Assembly: GCA_003151655.1 (NCBI GenBank)
Contig: PLYB01000275.1
Location: 1 to 34,317, forward strand
From: Gallionellaceae bacterium
Lineage (GTDB): Bacteria; Pseudomonadota; Gammaproteobacteria; Burkholderiales; Gallionellaceae
Direction of reading: 5' to 3'
DNA: 34,317 nucleotides
The notes under the pieces were generated by a model that saw nothing but the letters and a program-made list of their open reading frames with translations, ran no database searches and had not been told where the DNA came from. A program made the position numbers and the translations under genes. This document shows positions 1 to 9,750 of the stretch, in pieces (the first letter of the stretch is position 1; every line of letters begins with the position of its first letter).

Positions 1-2664
1 GTTGCGCTCGATGACGAGCACCGTGTTGCCGCGATCGACAAGGCGATGGAGCACGTGCAGCAGCATGCGCACGTCCTCGAAGTGGAGGCCGGTGGTCGGG
101 TCGTCGAGGATGTACAGCGTGCGGCCGGTCGCGACCTTCGAGAGCTCGGTCGCGAGCTTCACGCGCTGCGCCTCGCCGCCGGAAAGGGTCGTGGCACTTT
201 GTCCCAGCGTGATGTAACCCAAGCCTACATCGAGCAGCGTTTTCAATTTGCGCGCGATGATCGGCACCGCTTTAAAAAACTCGTACGCATGCTCCACGGT
301 CAAGTTCAGCACCTGATGGATATTCTTGCCCTTGTACTGCACCTCCAGCGTTTCGCGGTTGTAGCGGTGACCGTGACACACGTCGCAGGGCACATATACA
401 TCAGGCAGGAAGTGCATCTCCACCTTGATCACGCCATCGCCCTGACAGGACTCGCAGCGTCCACCCTTCACGTTGAAAGAGAAGCGCCCCGGCCCATAGC
501 CGCGCTCACGTGCCGTAGGTACGCCCGAAAACAGATCGCGAATCGGGGTAAACAGTCCGGTATAAGTCGCCGGATTGGAACGCGGCGTGCGCCCGATAGG
601 CGATTGATCGACGTTAATTACTTTGTCGAAAAATTCCAGCCCCTCGATTTCGGCATAAGGCGCAGGCTCGGCATTGCTGCCGTACAGATGCTTGGCCACC
701 GCGTTATACAAGGTGTCGTTGATGAGTGTGGACTTACCCGAGCCGGATACACCCGCGATGCAGGTGAGCAGGCCGATGGGCAGATCAAGCGTCACATCTT
801 TAAGATTGTTGCCACAGGCCCCGATGATACGCAGATAGCGCTCGGGATCGGGCTTGAGATTTTTGGTGGGCATCTCGATACTGCGCCGACCGGAAAGATA
901 ATCACCGGTGAGCGATTGCGGGTTGGCGATCACTTCTTTGGGCGTGCCTTGTGCCACCACGATACCGCCGTGTTCGCCTGCGCCCGGCCCCATATCCACC
1001 ACATAGTCGGCAGTGAGGATGGCATCTTCGTCGTGTTCCACCACAATCACACTGTTGCCCATATCGCGCAGACGCTTCAGCGTGTCCAGCAAACGGTCAT
1101 TATCGCGTTGATGCAGGCCGATAGAAGGCTCGTCCAGCACGTACATCACCCCGGTCAAGCCGGAGCCGATCTGCGAGGCCAAACGTATGCGCTGCGACTC
1201 ACCACCGGACAAAGTCTCAGCGGAACGATCCAGTGACAGATAATCCAAGCCCACGTTGTTGAGGAAGGTGAGGCGGCTGGCAATCTCCTGCACGATCTTC
1301 TCGGCGATGGCCTGTTTGTTGCCGGGCAAAGTAACGCCTTGGAAGAAAGTCAGCGCCTGCTTCAGCGGCAGGGCGCTAAGTTCGAAGATCGCTTTGTCGG
1401 CCACGCGTACATGGCGCGCTTCCTCGCGTAGACGCGTGCCTTTGCAGTCCGGGCAAGTGCAGCCGTTGAGATACTTCGCCAACTCCTCGCGTACCGTGGG
1501 CGAGTCCGTTTCTTTGTAGCGCCGCTCCAGATTGTTGACGATGCCCTCGAAAGAATGTTCGCGCGTCATCTTCTTGCCGCGCTCGTTCAGATATTGAAAA
1601 GAAATTTCTTCGCGCCCACTGCCGTACAGAATTACCTGCTGTATTTTCTCCGGCAGGGTTTCGAACGATTGCTCCAGATCGAAATCGTAATGCTTCGCCA
1701 GACTGTCCAGCATTTGATAGTAAAACTGATTACGTCTATCCCAACCCTTGATCGCTCCACCGCTCAACGACAGCTTCGGAAAAGCCACAATGCGTTGCGG
1801 ATCAAAGAAAGTGATATTGCCCAACCCGTCGCACTTCGGACAAGCGCCCATCGGGCTGTTGAATGAGAATAAACGCGGTTCCAACTCTTGCAGCGAATAA
1901 TTGCAAATAGGGCAGGCGAACTTGGCCGAGAACACATGCTCCTTGCCCGAATCCATCTCCACCGCCAACGCGCGACCATCGGCGTGACGCAGCGCAGTCT
2001 CAAACGATTCAGCCAAACGCTGTTTGATGTCAGCGGCCACTTTCAATCTGTCCACCACGATTTCAATGGTGTGCTTCTTGTTCTTTTCCAGTTTGGGCAA
2101 ATTGTCCATCTCGCAAATCTTGCCGTTCACGCGCAGGCGCACAAAGCCTTGCGCGCGCAGCTCATCAAACAAATCCAATTGCTCGCCCTTGCGCTCCACA
2201 ATCAGCGGCGAAAGGATCATCACCTTGGTACCTTCCGGCAGCGCCAGCACATGATCCACCATCTGTCCTACCGACTGCGCCTGCAACACCAGATCATGCT
2301 GCGGACAATATGGATCTCCCGCGCGCGCAAACAGCAACCGCAAATAATCGTGAATCTCCGTCACCGTACCCACCGTGGAACGAGGATTGTGCGAAGTAGC
2401 CTTTTGCTCAATAGCAATAGCAGGCGAAAGCCCTTCGATCAGATCGACATCCGGTTTCTCCATCAACTGCAAAAACTGCCGTGCATAAGCCGAAAGCGAC
2501 TCTACATAACGCCGCTGCCCCTCGGCATACAAGGTATCGAAAGCGAGTGAAGACTTACCCGAACCGGATAAGCCAGTGATCACTACCAACTGATTGCGCG
2601 GTAGGTCGAGGCTGATGTTTTTAAGATTGTGGGTGCGGGCACCGCGAATTTTGATGTATTCCAT
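1..2664 (-). CDS. uvrA: UvrA excinuclease ABC subunit A, 3' end cut by window edge
   Basis: DNA-damage recognition ATPase of nucleotide excision repair, acting with UvrB and UvrC in the cytoplasm. The reading frame is open from the ATG at 2664 to the left edge: 888 codons of a usual ~940. Visible features are the first Walker A (GLSGSGKSS, about residue 31), zinc-finger CxxC pairs (CPIC...CPKC, CESC...CDVC), two LSGGE signatures, the second Walker A (GVSGSGKST) and the distal Walker B. Two conserved residues in the distal ATPase are atypical: LDDPTTG instead of LDEPTTG (residue 855) and VIERN instead of VIEHN (residue 887). Both lie in the first ~105 bases of the window, which are much more GC-rich than the rest of the gene, so an assembly join is possible. 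It is divergent from the transporter at 2860; I saw no convincing LexA box between them. Confidence 0.96.
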   Translation of the reverse strand, partial: MEYIKIRGARTHNLKNISLDLPRNQLVVITGLSGSGKSSLAFDTLYAEGQRRYVESLSAYARQFLQLMEKPDVDLIEGLSPAIAIEQKATSHNPRSTVGTVTEIHDYLRLLFARAGDPYCPQHDLVLQAQSVGQMVDHVLALPEGTKVMILSPLIVERKGEQLDLFDELRAQGFVRLRVNGKICEMDNLPKLEKNKKHTIEIVVDRLKVAADIKQRLAESFETALRHADGRALAVEMDSGKEHVFSAKFACPICNYSLQELEPRLFSFNSPMGACPKCDGLGNITFFDPQRIVAFPKLSLSGGAIKGWDRRNQFYYQMLDSLAKHYDFDLEQSFETLPEKIQQVILYGSGREEISFQYLNERGKKMTREHSFEGIVNNLERRYKETDSPTVREELAKYLNGCTCPDCKGTRLREEARHVRVADKAIFELSALPLKQALTFFQGVTLPGNKQAIAEKIVQEIASRLTFLNNVGLDYLSLDRSAETLSGGESQRIRLASQIGSGLTGVMYVLDEPSIGLHQRDNDRLLDTLKRLRDMGNSVIVVEHDEDAILTADYVVDMGPGAGEHGGIVVAQGTPKEVIANPQSLTGDYLSGRRSIEMPTKNLKPDPERYLRIIGACGNNLKDVTLDLPIGLLTCIAGVSGSGKSTLINDTLYNAVAKHLYGSNAEPAPYAEIEGLEFFDKVINVDQSPIGRTPRSNPATYTGLFTPIRDLFSGVPTARERGYGPGRFSFNVKGGRCESCQGDGVIKVEMHFLPDVYVPCDVCHGHRYNRETLEVQYKGKNIHQVLNLTVEHAYEFFKAVPIIARKLKTLLDVGLGYITLGQSATTLSGGEAQRVKLATELSKVATGRTLYILDDPTTGLHFEDVRMLLHVLHRLVDRGNTVLVIERN

Positions 2665-2859
2665 GTAAGGCCGAGAGTCCGAAAAACGACTGGACAATAT
2701 ACGCGAAAATTGACACTTCCCCAAACGCTTAAATAGCCGCTCGTTGAGTATGGGGTGTCAAGATGCTTTCGCAGTTATGGGTATATTAAGCACACCGCTG
2801 TCGGCTGGCTGGCCGACCTGTTAAGATACGCACCTTCCAAATTTTCACTTGATTGCTTT

Positions 2860-4302
2860 ATGTCGGCTGCATCTTCCGCGATGACCCCCTTTGAACGCCG
2901 CGCCAGTATTGGCTTGGCGGGTGTTTATGGCCTGCGCATGTTGGGTTTGTTTATCATTTTGCCGATCTTTGCTTTGTTTGCGGAGACGCTGCCGGGTGGT
3001 CAGAGCCATTTCTTAATTGGTATTGCGCTGGGCGCGTATGGCTTGACGCAAGCGATTTTGCAAATTCCGGCGGGGTGGTTGTCTGATCGTTACGGGCGCA
3101 AGCCGGTGATTGTGATCGGGCTGCTGTTATTCGCGGCGGGTAGCTTTATCGCGGCTTCGGCGGACGACATTTACTGGATCATCGCCGGACGGGTGATTCA
3201 GGGCGCGGGGGCAATCAACGCGGCGGTGATGGCGCTGACTGCCGATCTCACGCGCGAAGAGCATCGCACCAAGGCGATGGCGATGATCGGCATCACCATC
3301 GGTATTACTTTTTCGATCTCGATGGTGTTGTCGCCGTTGCTGTACCACTACATCGGCATGTCCGGCATCTTCGAGTTGATCGGTGTGTTGGCATTTTTAT
3401 GCATCGCGGTGGTGCTGTGGTTTATTCCCAATCCAACAATCACGCGTTTCCATTCCGACACCGAAGCCAATACCAGCAAGCTGGCCGAGGTGTTGCGCAA
3501 TAAAGATTTGCTGCGCATGGATTTCGGCGTGTTCACTTTGCACGCGATCTTGATGTCGGTATTTATGCAAGTGCCGTTCATCTTGCGCGCCGACGGGCTG
3601 GACGCGCAGCACCAGTGGCAAGTCTATTTGCCGGTGATGCTGATTGCCTTTGCGCTGATGGTGCCGCCCATTATTCTCGCCGAGAAAAAGGCGAAGATGA
3701 AGCAGGTATTTATGATGGCAATCGCGTTGGCGGCGGTGGCGCAACTTGCGCTGATATTTTTGCAAGGCAGCGTGTGGGGCGTGGCGATTTCGCTGCTGTT
3801 GTTCTTCATTGCCTTCAACGTACTGGAAGCGACGCAGCCCTCCATCGTCAGCAAGATTGCACCGCTGGCCGCTAAGGGCACGGCGATGGGCGTATTCAGC
3901 AGCGTGCAATTTCTGGGCGCGTTTTTCGGTTCGGCGATGGGCGGCTTGTTGATGCAGTTTTATGGCGGCAATGCGGTGCTGATCTTCGCGGTGGGCATGT
4001 TGCTGCTGTGGCTGGCCGTGGCCTCCACCATGCATCCGCCGTTGCCGCTGCAAACTAAAATGTATCATTTGCCCGAGTTGACTGAAGAAGCGGCGCGCAA
4101 GATTCAGCAGTCTCTGGCACAATTACGCGGTGTGCGCGAAGTGCTGGTCGTGGCAAACGAACAAATCGCCTGTATCAAGGTGGAGTTGAGCGGATTCGAT
4201 GAAGAGTCGGTTGAAAATTTAGTGCGGCCCTCTCCCCAACCCTCTCCCAAAGAGGGCGAGGGGGCAATAGTGAAAAACGTAACAACATTAAAGGGGATAT
4301 GA
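2860..4302 (+). CDS. yajR: YajR-like MFS transporter with C-terminal ferredoxin-fold domain
   Basis: Major facilitator superfamily inner-membrane transporter of 480 residues. Twelve hydrophobic segments are expected, and the motif-A loop ([11 protein letters not shown]) follows the second one. The sequence resembles E. coli YajR throughout, including the RTKAMAMIG and KGTAMGV segments and a soluble C-terminal tail ([16 protein letters not shown] onward) that matches YajR's small ferredoxin-like YAM domain. Substrate is unknown. The start is chosen at ATG 2860; the frame is open further up to a GTG at 2755, but that extension is polar and unlike the family. ATG 2881 is an alternative, and neither has a good ribosome site. 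The last ~20 codons read through a palindromic repeat (SPQPSP peptide), so the native C-terminus is probably shorter. The stop lies 1 base before the ssb start, suggesting cotranscription. Confidence 0.9.
   Translation: MSAASSAMTPFERRASIGLAGVYGLRMLGLFIILPIFALFAETLPGGQSHFLIGIALGAYGLTQAILQIPAGWLSDRYGRKPVIVIGLLLFAAGSFIAASADDIYWIIAGRVIQGAGAINAAVMALTADLTREEHRTKAMAMIGITIGITFSISMVLSPLLYHYIGMSGIFELIGVLAFLCIAVVLWFIPNPTITRFHSDTEANTSKLAEVLRNKDLLRMDFGVFTLHAILMSVFMQVPFILRADGLDAQHQWQVYLPVMLIAFALMVPPIILAEKKAKMKQVFMMAIALAAVAQLALIFLQGSVWGVAISLLLFFIAFNVLEATQPSIVSKIAPLAAKGTAMGVFSSVQFLGAFFGSAMGGLLMQFYGGNAVLIFAVGMLLLWLAVASTMHPPLPLQTKMYHLPELTEEAARKIQQSLAQLRGVREVLVVANEQIACIKVELSGFDEESVENLVRPSPQPSPKEGEGAIVKNVTTLKGI
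4228..4264. repeat. Palindromic CCCTCTCCC...GAGGG repeat in the yajR 3' end
   Basis: A short GC-rich inverted repeat whose CCCTCTCC arm and downstream GAGGGCGAGGGG arm can pair. In the transporter frame it encodes the [11 protein letters not shown] peptide typical of a common proteobacterial intergenic palindrome. Related copies lie at 14796-14877 and 24562-24598. Confidence 0.7.
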
Positions 4303-4303
4303 G

Positions 4304-4771
4304 ATGTCGGTAAACAAAGTGATATTGGTTGGACGTTTGGGCAAAGATCCCGAGACCCGTTACATGACCAACGGCGAAGCCGTAACTAACGCCACCTTGG
4401 CGACTTCCGAAAACTGGAAAGACAAGAGCGGCGAAAAGCAGGAAAAGACCGAGTGGCATAACCTCGTGTTTTATCGTCGCTTGGCAGAAGTGGCGGGCGA
4501 GTACCTGAAAAAAGGCGCGCAGATTTACGTCGAGGGCAAGATACAAACGCGCAAGTACCAGACCAAAGAAGGACAAGAGCGCTACACCACCGAGATCATC
4601 GTCGATCAGATGCAGATGCTGGGCGGCAAGTCGAGCGGTGCGGGCAGCTTTGAAGTAGTAGAAAATCAATCGTCGTCATCCGCTCCTGCACGCAGCGCGC
4701 CTGCCGCCAAGCCTGCGGCACCGGCAGCCAAGAGCAACTTCGATAACTTCGACGACGATATCCCGTTCTGA
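4304..4771 (+). CDS. ssb: Single-stranded DNA-binding protein
   Basis: SSB protects single-stranded DNA in replication, recombination and repair. The 155 residues show an N-terminal OB fold ([17 protein letters not shown], then [11 protein letters not shown]...), a low-complexity Ala/Pro/Ser linker at about residues 118-145, and the acidic partner-binding tip ending DDDIPF. A strong ribosome site (AAAGGGG) precedes ATG 4304 inside the end of the transporter gene. The uvrA-ssb neighbourhood is conserved in many proteobacteria. A stem-loop terminator follows. Confidence 0.97.
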   Translation: MSVNKVILVGRLGKDPETRYMTNGEAVTNATLATSENWKDKSGEKQEKTEWHNLVFYRRLAEVAGEYLKKGAQIYVEGKIQTRKYQTKEGQERYTTEIIVDQMQMLGGKSSGAGSFEVVENQSSSSAPARSAPAAKPAAPAAKSNFDNFDDDIPF

Positions 4772-4797
4772 TTGATATAAAACTGAAAGTGTAAACT

Positions 4798-4830
4798 AAG
4801 CCCCTATGCCTTTTGGTGTTAGGGGCTTTT
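4798..4830. terminator. Intrinsic terminator shared by ssb and the RND operon
   Basis: The inverted repeat AAGCCCCTA...TAGGGGCTT is followed by a T-run on the plus strand and, because the stem begins with AA, by a short U-tract on the minus strand too. It sits between convergent ssb and the RND pump gene and probably works for both. Confidence 0.85.
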
Positions 4831-4846
4831 GTTCGTATAAGACTCG

Positions 4847-7800
4847 TTAATGTGGTGCGGCTTCCTGAGTCCCCACCAGATTTGAGGCCAGCAACATATA
4901 CATAGCCGGTACCACGAATAGCGTAAACAGTGTGCCAATCGACAGGCCGGTGAATATGACCAAGCCCATGGCGTGACGGCCGGAAGCACCTGCACCGAAG
5001 GCAATAACCAGCGGCACTACTCCAAACACCATGGCGGCTGTCGTCATCAATATCGGGCGCAAACGTATTGTTGCCGCCCCTACAATTGCGTCAAGTTTGC
5101 TGAGGCCGGTACTGCGTAGCTGATTGGCCACTTCGACAATAAGAATGCCGTGTTTGCTAATCAACCCCATGAGCGTGACCAGCCCTACTTCAGTGTAAAT
5201 ATTCATTGAGGAAAAGCCGAGGAAGATAAATATCATGGCACCGAACAGTGCCAAAGGTACCGACACCAGAATCACGACAGGATCGCGGAAACTTTCGAAC
5301 AGCGCAGCCAGTGCCAGAAACACAATAATGACGGCGAACAGCATGGTTGTCAGAAAGCCGCCCGACTCTTGCATATATTGCCGCGACTGGCCGGAGTAAT
5401 CTACCGTGTAGCCGATTGGCGCTACCTGCTTCACGGTGTCGCGCATGAATTGCAGCGCATCGCCTTGCGACGACCCAGACACGCCTGCCAAGGTCACCGA
5501 ATTGAGCTGCTGAAAGCGTGTGATAGATTCGGGGACAACTTCATATTTGAGGCTGGCTACTGTGCTAACCGGAAACATGCCGCCGCTGGGTGTCTTGATA
5601 TAGTAATCGAGTACTTGCGCAGGATTCAGGCGATCGGTTTGCAAGACCTGCGGAATCACCTTGTAGGAGCGCCCTTCAATCGAGAAGTAATTGACATAGC
5701 CGCCGCCCAAGGCAGCGCTGAGCGCATTTCCCACATCTTGCTGCGTCAAGCCCAGCGCGGTGATCTTCTCACGATCTACCGTGACGATAGCTTGCGGTTT
5801 ATCAATTTTCAGATCGCTATCGAGGAAGAAAAACTTGCCCGAGGCTTTGGCTTTTTCCAGCACTTGCTGAGCCACCTCATTGAGATTTTCAAAAGGCTCG
5901 GTCGTGGTTATCACAAACTGAACCGGCAGGCCGGAAGAACCCGGCAACGGCGGAAATTGAAAAGCCGCCACGCGGGCACCGGCCACTTTATTCCAGCGCG
6001 CCTGGAGGTCTTGTTGAATTTCATGGGCGCTGCGTGAGCGCTGATCCCAAGGCTTAAGCAGGACACCGCCAATCCCCGCGTTCAAGGTTGGCACCCCGGT
6101 AATCTGAAACATTTGTTTGTACTCGGGTATGCTCTTGCCGATTTTGAAAATCTGGTCTGCATAGGTTTGCATTTGCTCGGTCGTTGCCGTCGGTGAGCCG
6201 ACCACTTGCGACACGACGACACCCTGATCTTCTTCCGGAGCCAGTTCTGACTTCGACATTTTGAACATGACCAAAAGCAGCACGAACAACAATCCCCCCA
6301 TCACGATGATGACCGGCCAGGTTGTCAGCAGGCTGCGCAGTGTGCGCTGATAGGTTTGGCGAATCTTTTCGAAAGCCCGGTCAATCAACTGCACAAAACG
6401 GCCACTGTCCTGTTCCTTGTTGAAGAAGCGCGAACACATCATGGGGGAAAGCGTTAGCGCAACAATACCGGATACCGCCACGGCTCCCGCAAGGGTAAAG
6501 GCAAACTCCGTGAACAGCGCACCGGTTAGTCCGCCTTGAAATCCGATGGGGACATATACCGCGATCAGCACGATGGTCATCGCCAGAATGGGGTTGCCGA
6601 GTTCCCTTGCCGCGATGAGTGCCGCGTCCAGTGGCAACGCGCCTTGTTTCATGTGGCGGTCAACGTTTTCGACCACAATGATCGCATCATCCACCACCAG
6701 ACCGATGGCGAGTACCAGTGCCAGTAAAGTAAGCAGATTGATGGAGTAGCCAAGCAGCAGCATGATGAAAAAAGTGCCGATGAGTGAAAGCGGCATTGCA
6801 ATCACCGGCACCATCACCGCGCGAAAGCTGCCGAGGAAAATGAAAATCACTGCGGTGACGATCAGCAGTGCTTCGACCAGTGTTTTGATCACCTCGGTAA
6901 TGGAGTTGTTGATAAACTCGGTCGAGTCATAAACAATTTGACCGGTAAGTCCTACCGGCAATTGGCTGCGAATGTCGGGGAAGGCATCGCGTACAAGTTT
7001 TGCCACCTCGAGAATATTTGCCTCAGGCGCAACCTTGATGCCGATAAATACCGAGCGCACGCCGCCGAAAGCGACGTTGAAGTCATAGTTCTCCGAACCC
7101 AGCGTGACCGTCGCCACATCCTCCAGATGCACAATGGCATCGCCATTTTGTTTCACGGCCAGTTTCTTGAACTCTTCCACCGTATGCAGGTCAGTGCCGG
7201 CGGTCAACGGAATGGTGACCATTTGGCCTTTGCTGGATCCAAGCGCCGCGAGAAAATTATTTCTACTCAGCGCGGCACTGACATCGGCAGCAGTAATGCC
7301 ATGCGCCGCCATCTTGCCGGAATCCAGCCACGCACGCAAAGCGAACTGACGGCCACCAAGAATCTCGGCGGTCTGCACTCCATCAATAGAATCCAACTTG
7401 GGCTTGACCACACGCAACAGATAGTCGGTGACGTTATTGGTTGGCAAGGTGTCGCTATAGAATCCCATTATCATGGCATCCAACGTCTGCCCGGTTTGTA
7501 CGGTTAATACGGGCACCTGCGCTTGGGGGGGCAACTGATTTCTGACTGAATTAACCTGAGAGTTGATTTCAGTGAGTGCGCGATTGGCATCGTAGTTTAA
7601 GCGCAGAGTTGCCGTAATGATTGAAACTCCGCTTCTACTGGACGAAGACAAATAGTCGATTCCCTGCGCCTGAGCGATGGCGCCTTCGAGAGGCTGGGTA
7701 ATAAATCCGGCAACCGTCTGGGCGTTGGCACCAAAATAGGCTGTCGTTACCGTCACTACCGAATTCTGCGTGCGCGGATACTGATTGACCGGCAGGCCGA

Positions 7801-7888
7801 ACAGCGAGCGCAGCCCGAGCACGACAATGAGCAGGCTCACAGTCGTAGCCAGAACAGGTCGGCGAATAAAAAAGTCAGTGAAGTTCAT
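4847..7888 (-). CDS. RND multidrug efflux pump, inner-membrane permease (MexI/AcrB type)
   Basis: Proton-driven HAE1-type RND transporter of 1013 residues that exports drugs or metabolites through a tripartite complex. It begins with the typical MNFTDFFIRRPVLATT cytoplasmic start and first membrane helix, followed by a large periplasmic loop. Transmembrane helix 4 carries the proton-relay pair Asp400-Asp401 (GLVVDDAIIVVENV), and the essential Lys is present in GLISKHGILIVE near helix 10. The sequence is closer to the MexI/VexF group than to AcrB in my judgement. It lies 9 bases downstream of the adaptor gene and clearly shares its operon. No outer-membrane channel or local regulator is encoded here, so the complex must borrow a TolC/OprM-type protein. 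Substrate cannot be read from sequence. Confidence 0.95.
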   Translation of the reverse strand: MNFTDFFIRRPVLATTVSLLIVVLGLRSLFGLPVNQYPRTQNSVVTVTTAYFGANAQTVAGFITQPLEGAIAQAQGIDYLSSSSRSGVSIITATLRLNYDANRALTEINSQVNSVRNQLPPQAQVPVLTVQTGQTLDAMIMGFYSDTLPTNNVTDYLLRVVKPKLDSIDGVQTAEILGGRQFALRAWLDSGKMAAHGITAADVSAALSRNNFLAALGSSKGQMVTIPLTAGTDLHTVEEFKKLAVKQNGDAIVHLEDVATVTLGSENYDFNVAFGGVRSVFIGIKVAPEANILEVAKLVRDAFPDIRSQLPVGLTGQIVYDSTEFINNSITEVIKTLVEALLIVTAVIFIFLGSFRAVMVPVIAMPLSLIGTFFIMLLLGYSINLLTLLALVLAIGLVVDDAIIVVENVDRHMKQGALPLDAALIAARELGNPILAMTIVLIAVYVPIGFQGGLTGALFTEFAFTLAGAVAVSGIVALTLSPMMCSRFFNKEQDSGRFVQLIDRAFEKIRQTYQRTLRSLLTTWPVIIVMGGLLFVLLLVMFKMSKSELAPEEDQGVVVSQVVGSPTATTEQMQTYADQIFKIGKSIPEYKQMFQITGVPTLNAGIGGVLLKPWDQRSRSAHEIQQDLQARWNKVAGARVAAFQFPPLPGSSGLPVQFVITTTEPFENLNEVAQQVLEKAKASGKFFFLDSDLKIDKPQAIVTVDREKITALGLTQQDVGNALSAALGGGYVNYFSIEGRSYKVIPQVLQTDRLNPAQVLDYYIKTPSGGMFPVSTVASLKYEVVPESITRFQQLNSVTLAGVSGSSQGDALQFMRDTVKQVAPIGYTVDYSGQSRQYMQESGGFLTTMLFAVIIVFLALAALFESFRDPVVILVSVPLALFGAMIFIFLGFSSMNIYTEVGLVTLMGLISKHGILIVEVANQLRSTGLSKLDAIVGAATIRLRPILMTTAAMVFGVVPLVIAFGAGASGRHAMGLVIFTGLSIGTLFTLFVVPAMYMLLASNLVGTQEAAPH

Positions 7889-7897
7889 GACTATGCC

Positions 7898-9040
7898 TCA
7901 GCGCTCTTGTGGCGTGGGGTTGGGGTTGTTCGACGGTTGCACAGTATTGTCGATCACAATGAGGGCACCGTTTTTAAGCTTGATCTGCCCGCTGGTCACC
8001 ACCATTTGTCCCTCCTGCAAACCGCTCGTAATAGCCACCTGATCTCCGCGAGTTTCACCCGTGACTACAAAAGCCTGCTGAACTTCGTAGACAGAACCCT
8101 GTTGCGATGTGGTATTCCCTGCCCCTCCGGCCGCTGCGGGTTTTACAATAAACACCGTTGAACCGTAAGGGTTGTAAGTGATTGCCGTCAGTGGCAGCGT
8201 CAGGTAATGTTTTTTAGTGCCTACATCCACCATCGCATTAGCAAACATTCCCGGCAGCAATAAATGTTTCGGATTGGCAATGGTTGCTTGAATCTGCACA
8301 TTGCGCGTGGCTGTATCAACCTTCGGGCTAATTGCGGTAATTTTGCCGTGAAAGATATTATTTTCGGATGAGTCCGTATTGACATTGACCACCTGATCAA
8401 TGGACAGTTCACCGACTTTCTGCTGCGGCAGATAAAAATCTATATAAATAGGATCGATCGCCTGCAAGGTCACAATTTTGTCGCCTGGGTTTAGATACTG
8501 CCCAGGATTGATAGCAGTGATTCCCATTCGACCTGAAAAAGGCGCACGAATGGTCTTTTTTTCGACCAGCGCTTGTTGCTGAGCTGCCAGTGCGGTCTTG
8601 CTTTTCAGGTCTGCCATATCGGCATCGACCTGCGCCTGAGTAACGTTCTGCGACATTAATTGCGTCTGATCACGTTTCAAAGTAATTGCGGAGAGTTCGG
8701 CAATGGCCTGCATCGAAGTTAATTGAGCTCGTTCCGAATCAGCATTGAGTTGCACCAGCACCTCACCGGCTTTTATATTTTGCCCGGATTTAAAATTGAC
8801 CTTACGCACCTGCCCTGCAACTTCGCTGCTTAAATCCACTCCATGCACCGCAGTCAAAGTACCCACCGATAACAGCTGCGGCTGCCACTCCTGCGTCGCA
8901 ACAACCACCGCAGTCACCGTTTGCGGTTCGGGTTTTGGGGAATTGGCGATTAATTGTTGGATGTGCAGGAAAAAGCCGAAAGCCAGAGCGGCAATCAACA
9001 CCACCACACAGCCCAGCATGATTAACATTCGTTTGGTCAT
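7898..9040 (-). CDS. RND efflux periplasmic adaptor (membrane-fusion protein)
   Basis: MexH-like periplasmic adaptor linking the RND permease to an outer-membrane channel; 380 residues. It has an N-terminal membrane anchor (LIMLGCVVVLIAALAFGFF), a split lipoyl half-motif (VDLSSEVAGQVRKV and IRAPFSGRMGI), an alpha-helical hairpin between about residues 95 and 155, and beta-barrel and membrane-proximal domains after that. ATG 9040 is chosen because GAGGTG lies 6 bases upstream; the GTG three codons earlier falls inside that ribosome site. It is the first gene of the two-gene operon; its promoter must lie in 9041-9250. Confidence 0.93.
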   Translation of the reverse strand: MTKRMLIMLGCVVVLIAALAFGFFLHIQQLIANSPKPEPQTVTAVVVATQEWQPQLLSVGTLTAVHGVDLSSEVAGQVRKVNFKSGQNIKAGEVLVQLNADSERAQLTSMQAIAELSAITLKRDQTQLMSQNVTQAQVDADMADLKSKTALAAQQQALVEKKTIRAPFSGRMGITAINPGQYLNPGDKIVTLQAIDPIYIDFYLPQQKVGELSIDQVVNVNTDSSENNIFHGKITAISPKVDTATRNVQIQATIANPKHLLLPGMFANAMVDVGTKKHYLTLPLTAITYNPYGSTVFIVKPAAAGGAGNTTSQQGSVYEVQQAFVVTGETRGDQVAITSGLQEGQMVVTSGQIKLKNGALIVIDNTVQPSNNPNPTPQER

Positions 9041-9251
9041 TGGCTTCACCTCGAATAATCAAGTCACGAATTCATTTCATGAAAACACATCTTTCAAAAT
9101 GAGAGTTTGGATCCAATCGTACTGAAGCGGGCAAGATGATGCTACTCAGATTGGGGCTCATGAGCAAGTTTAATTCTATTTTACAAAACTGCTGACTTTC
9201 AAAACGGGCTAGACCGATTTTGCTACCGCAAATTTTGAATGCAACAAGGTC
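9041..9251. other. Intergenic space upstream of the efflux operon
   Basis: Non-coding DNA between the divergent efflux operon and the nif operon (the full gap is 9041-9412). It holds the unmapped promoter of the efflux operon on the minus strand. I see no regulator gene, RNA gene or clear operator here. The remaining part of the gap carries the NifA and sigma-54 elements listed separately. Confidence 0.5.
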
Positions 9252-9267
9252 TGTAGCAAACCCTACA
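9252..9267. promoter_or_regulatory. NifA upstream activator site (TGT-N10-ACA)
   Basis: An exact TGT-N10-ACA, the known NifA-binding consensus, centred about 110 bases upstream of the -24/-12 element at 9362. Between them, at 9333-9345, is an AT-rich sequence one mismatch from the IHF consensus (WATCAA-N4-TTR), the usual arrangement for DNA looping. The consensus has only six fixed bases, so position is the main support. Confidence 0.8.
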
Positions 9268-9361
9268 ACCCTTCACCTGCGTTTTATTTCGTACAGGTGG
9301 GTTGAGCGTGTTGCCTTATAAATAGCGATATTAAACAATTTATTAAGTATCCTGCCGTGAC

Positions 9362-9377
9362 TGGCACGTAGCTTGCA
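9362..9377 (+). promoter_or_regulatory. Sigma-54 promoter of nif operon 1
   Basis: TGGCAC-GTAGC-TTGCA matches the sigma-54 consensus TGGCAY-N5-TTGCW exactly. The predicted transcription start is about 9388, giving a leader of about 25 bases with an AGGAGC ribosome site before iscA. It should drive iscA through nifM. Confidence 0.92.
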
Positions 9378-9412
9378 GACTATCCGGTACAAACCACTGA
9401 TAGGAGCAAGCC

Positions 9413-9736
9413 ATGATCAATCTGACCCCCAACGCAATCTCTGCTGTAGAGAAATTCATTAAAGGCTCTGCCACCCCCGTAGCCGGGCTGCGCATCGCGA
9501 TTTCCGGTGGCGGTTGCTCCGGTTTTCAATATGGTATGTCGCTGGAAGAGGCCAAGAGCGAAGACGACACGGTGCTGGAGTATGGCGCGGTGACGCTGCT
9601 GGTTGATCCTTTGTCAGCTCCTTTGCTGGAAGGCGTGACGGTCGATTTCGTGGATAGCCTGAACGGCAGCGGTTTCAAATTCGACAACCCGAATGCCAGC
9701 GCCAGTTGCGCTTGCGGTTCATCTTTCTCGGCTTAA
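9413..9736 (+). CDS. iscA: Nif-specific IscA/HesB-type A-type Fe-S carrier
   Basis: A-type iron-sulfur carrier (IscA-nif) thought to receive or deliver clusters during nitrogenase maturation. The 107 residues are full length for the family and contain all three ligand cysteines: Cys35 in GGGCSGF, and Cys99 and Cys101 in SCACGSSF near the C-terminus. TAGGAGC precedes the ATG. It is the first gene after the sigma-54 promoter and 14 bases ahead of nifU, the same order as in Azotobacter-type nif clusters. Confidence 0.92.
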   Translation: MINLTPNAISAVEKFIKGSATPVAGLRIAISGGGCSGFQYGMSLEEAKSEDDTVLEYGAVTLLVDPLSAPLLEGVTVDFVDSLNGSGFKFDNPNASASCACGSSFSA

Positions 9737-9750
9737 TTTAGGAGCGCGCC

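Noticed and set aside
46-1236. 396-codon plus-strand open frame
   Set aside because: It is antisense to uvrA, which has unmistakable motifs on the other strand; the translated peptide shows no family pattern.
2665-2859. LexA/SOS box upstream of uvrA
   Set aside because: No CTGT-N8-ACAG-like palindrome was found between uvrA and the transporter.
3397-4122. 241-codon minus frame in the transporter gene
   Set aside because: His/Gln-rich shadow translation typical of the complement of a membrane-protein gene.
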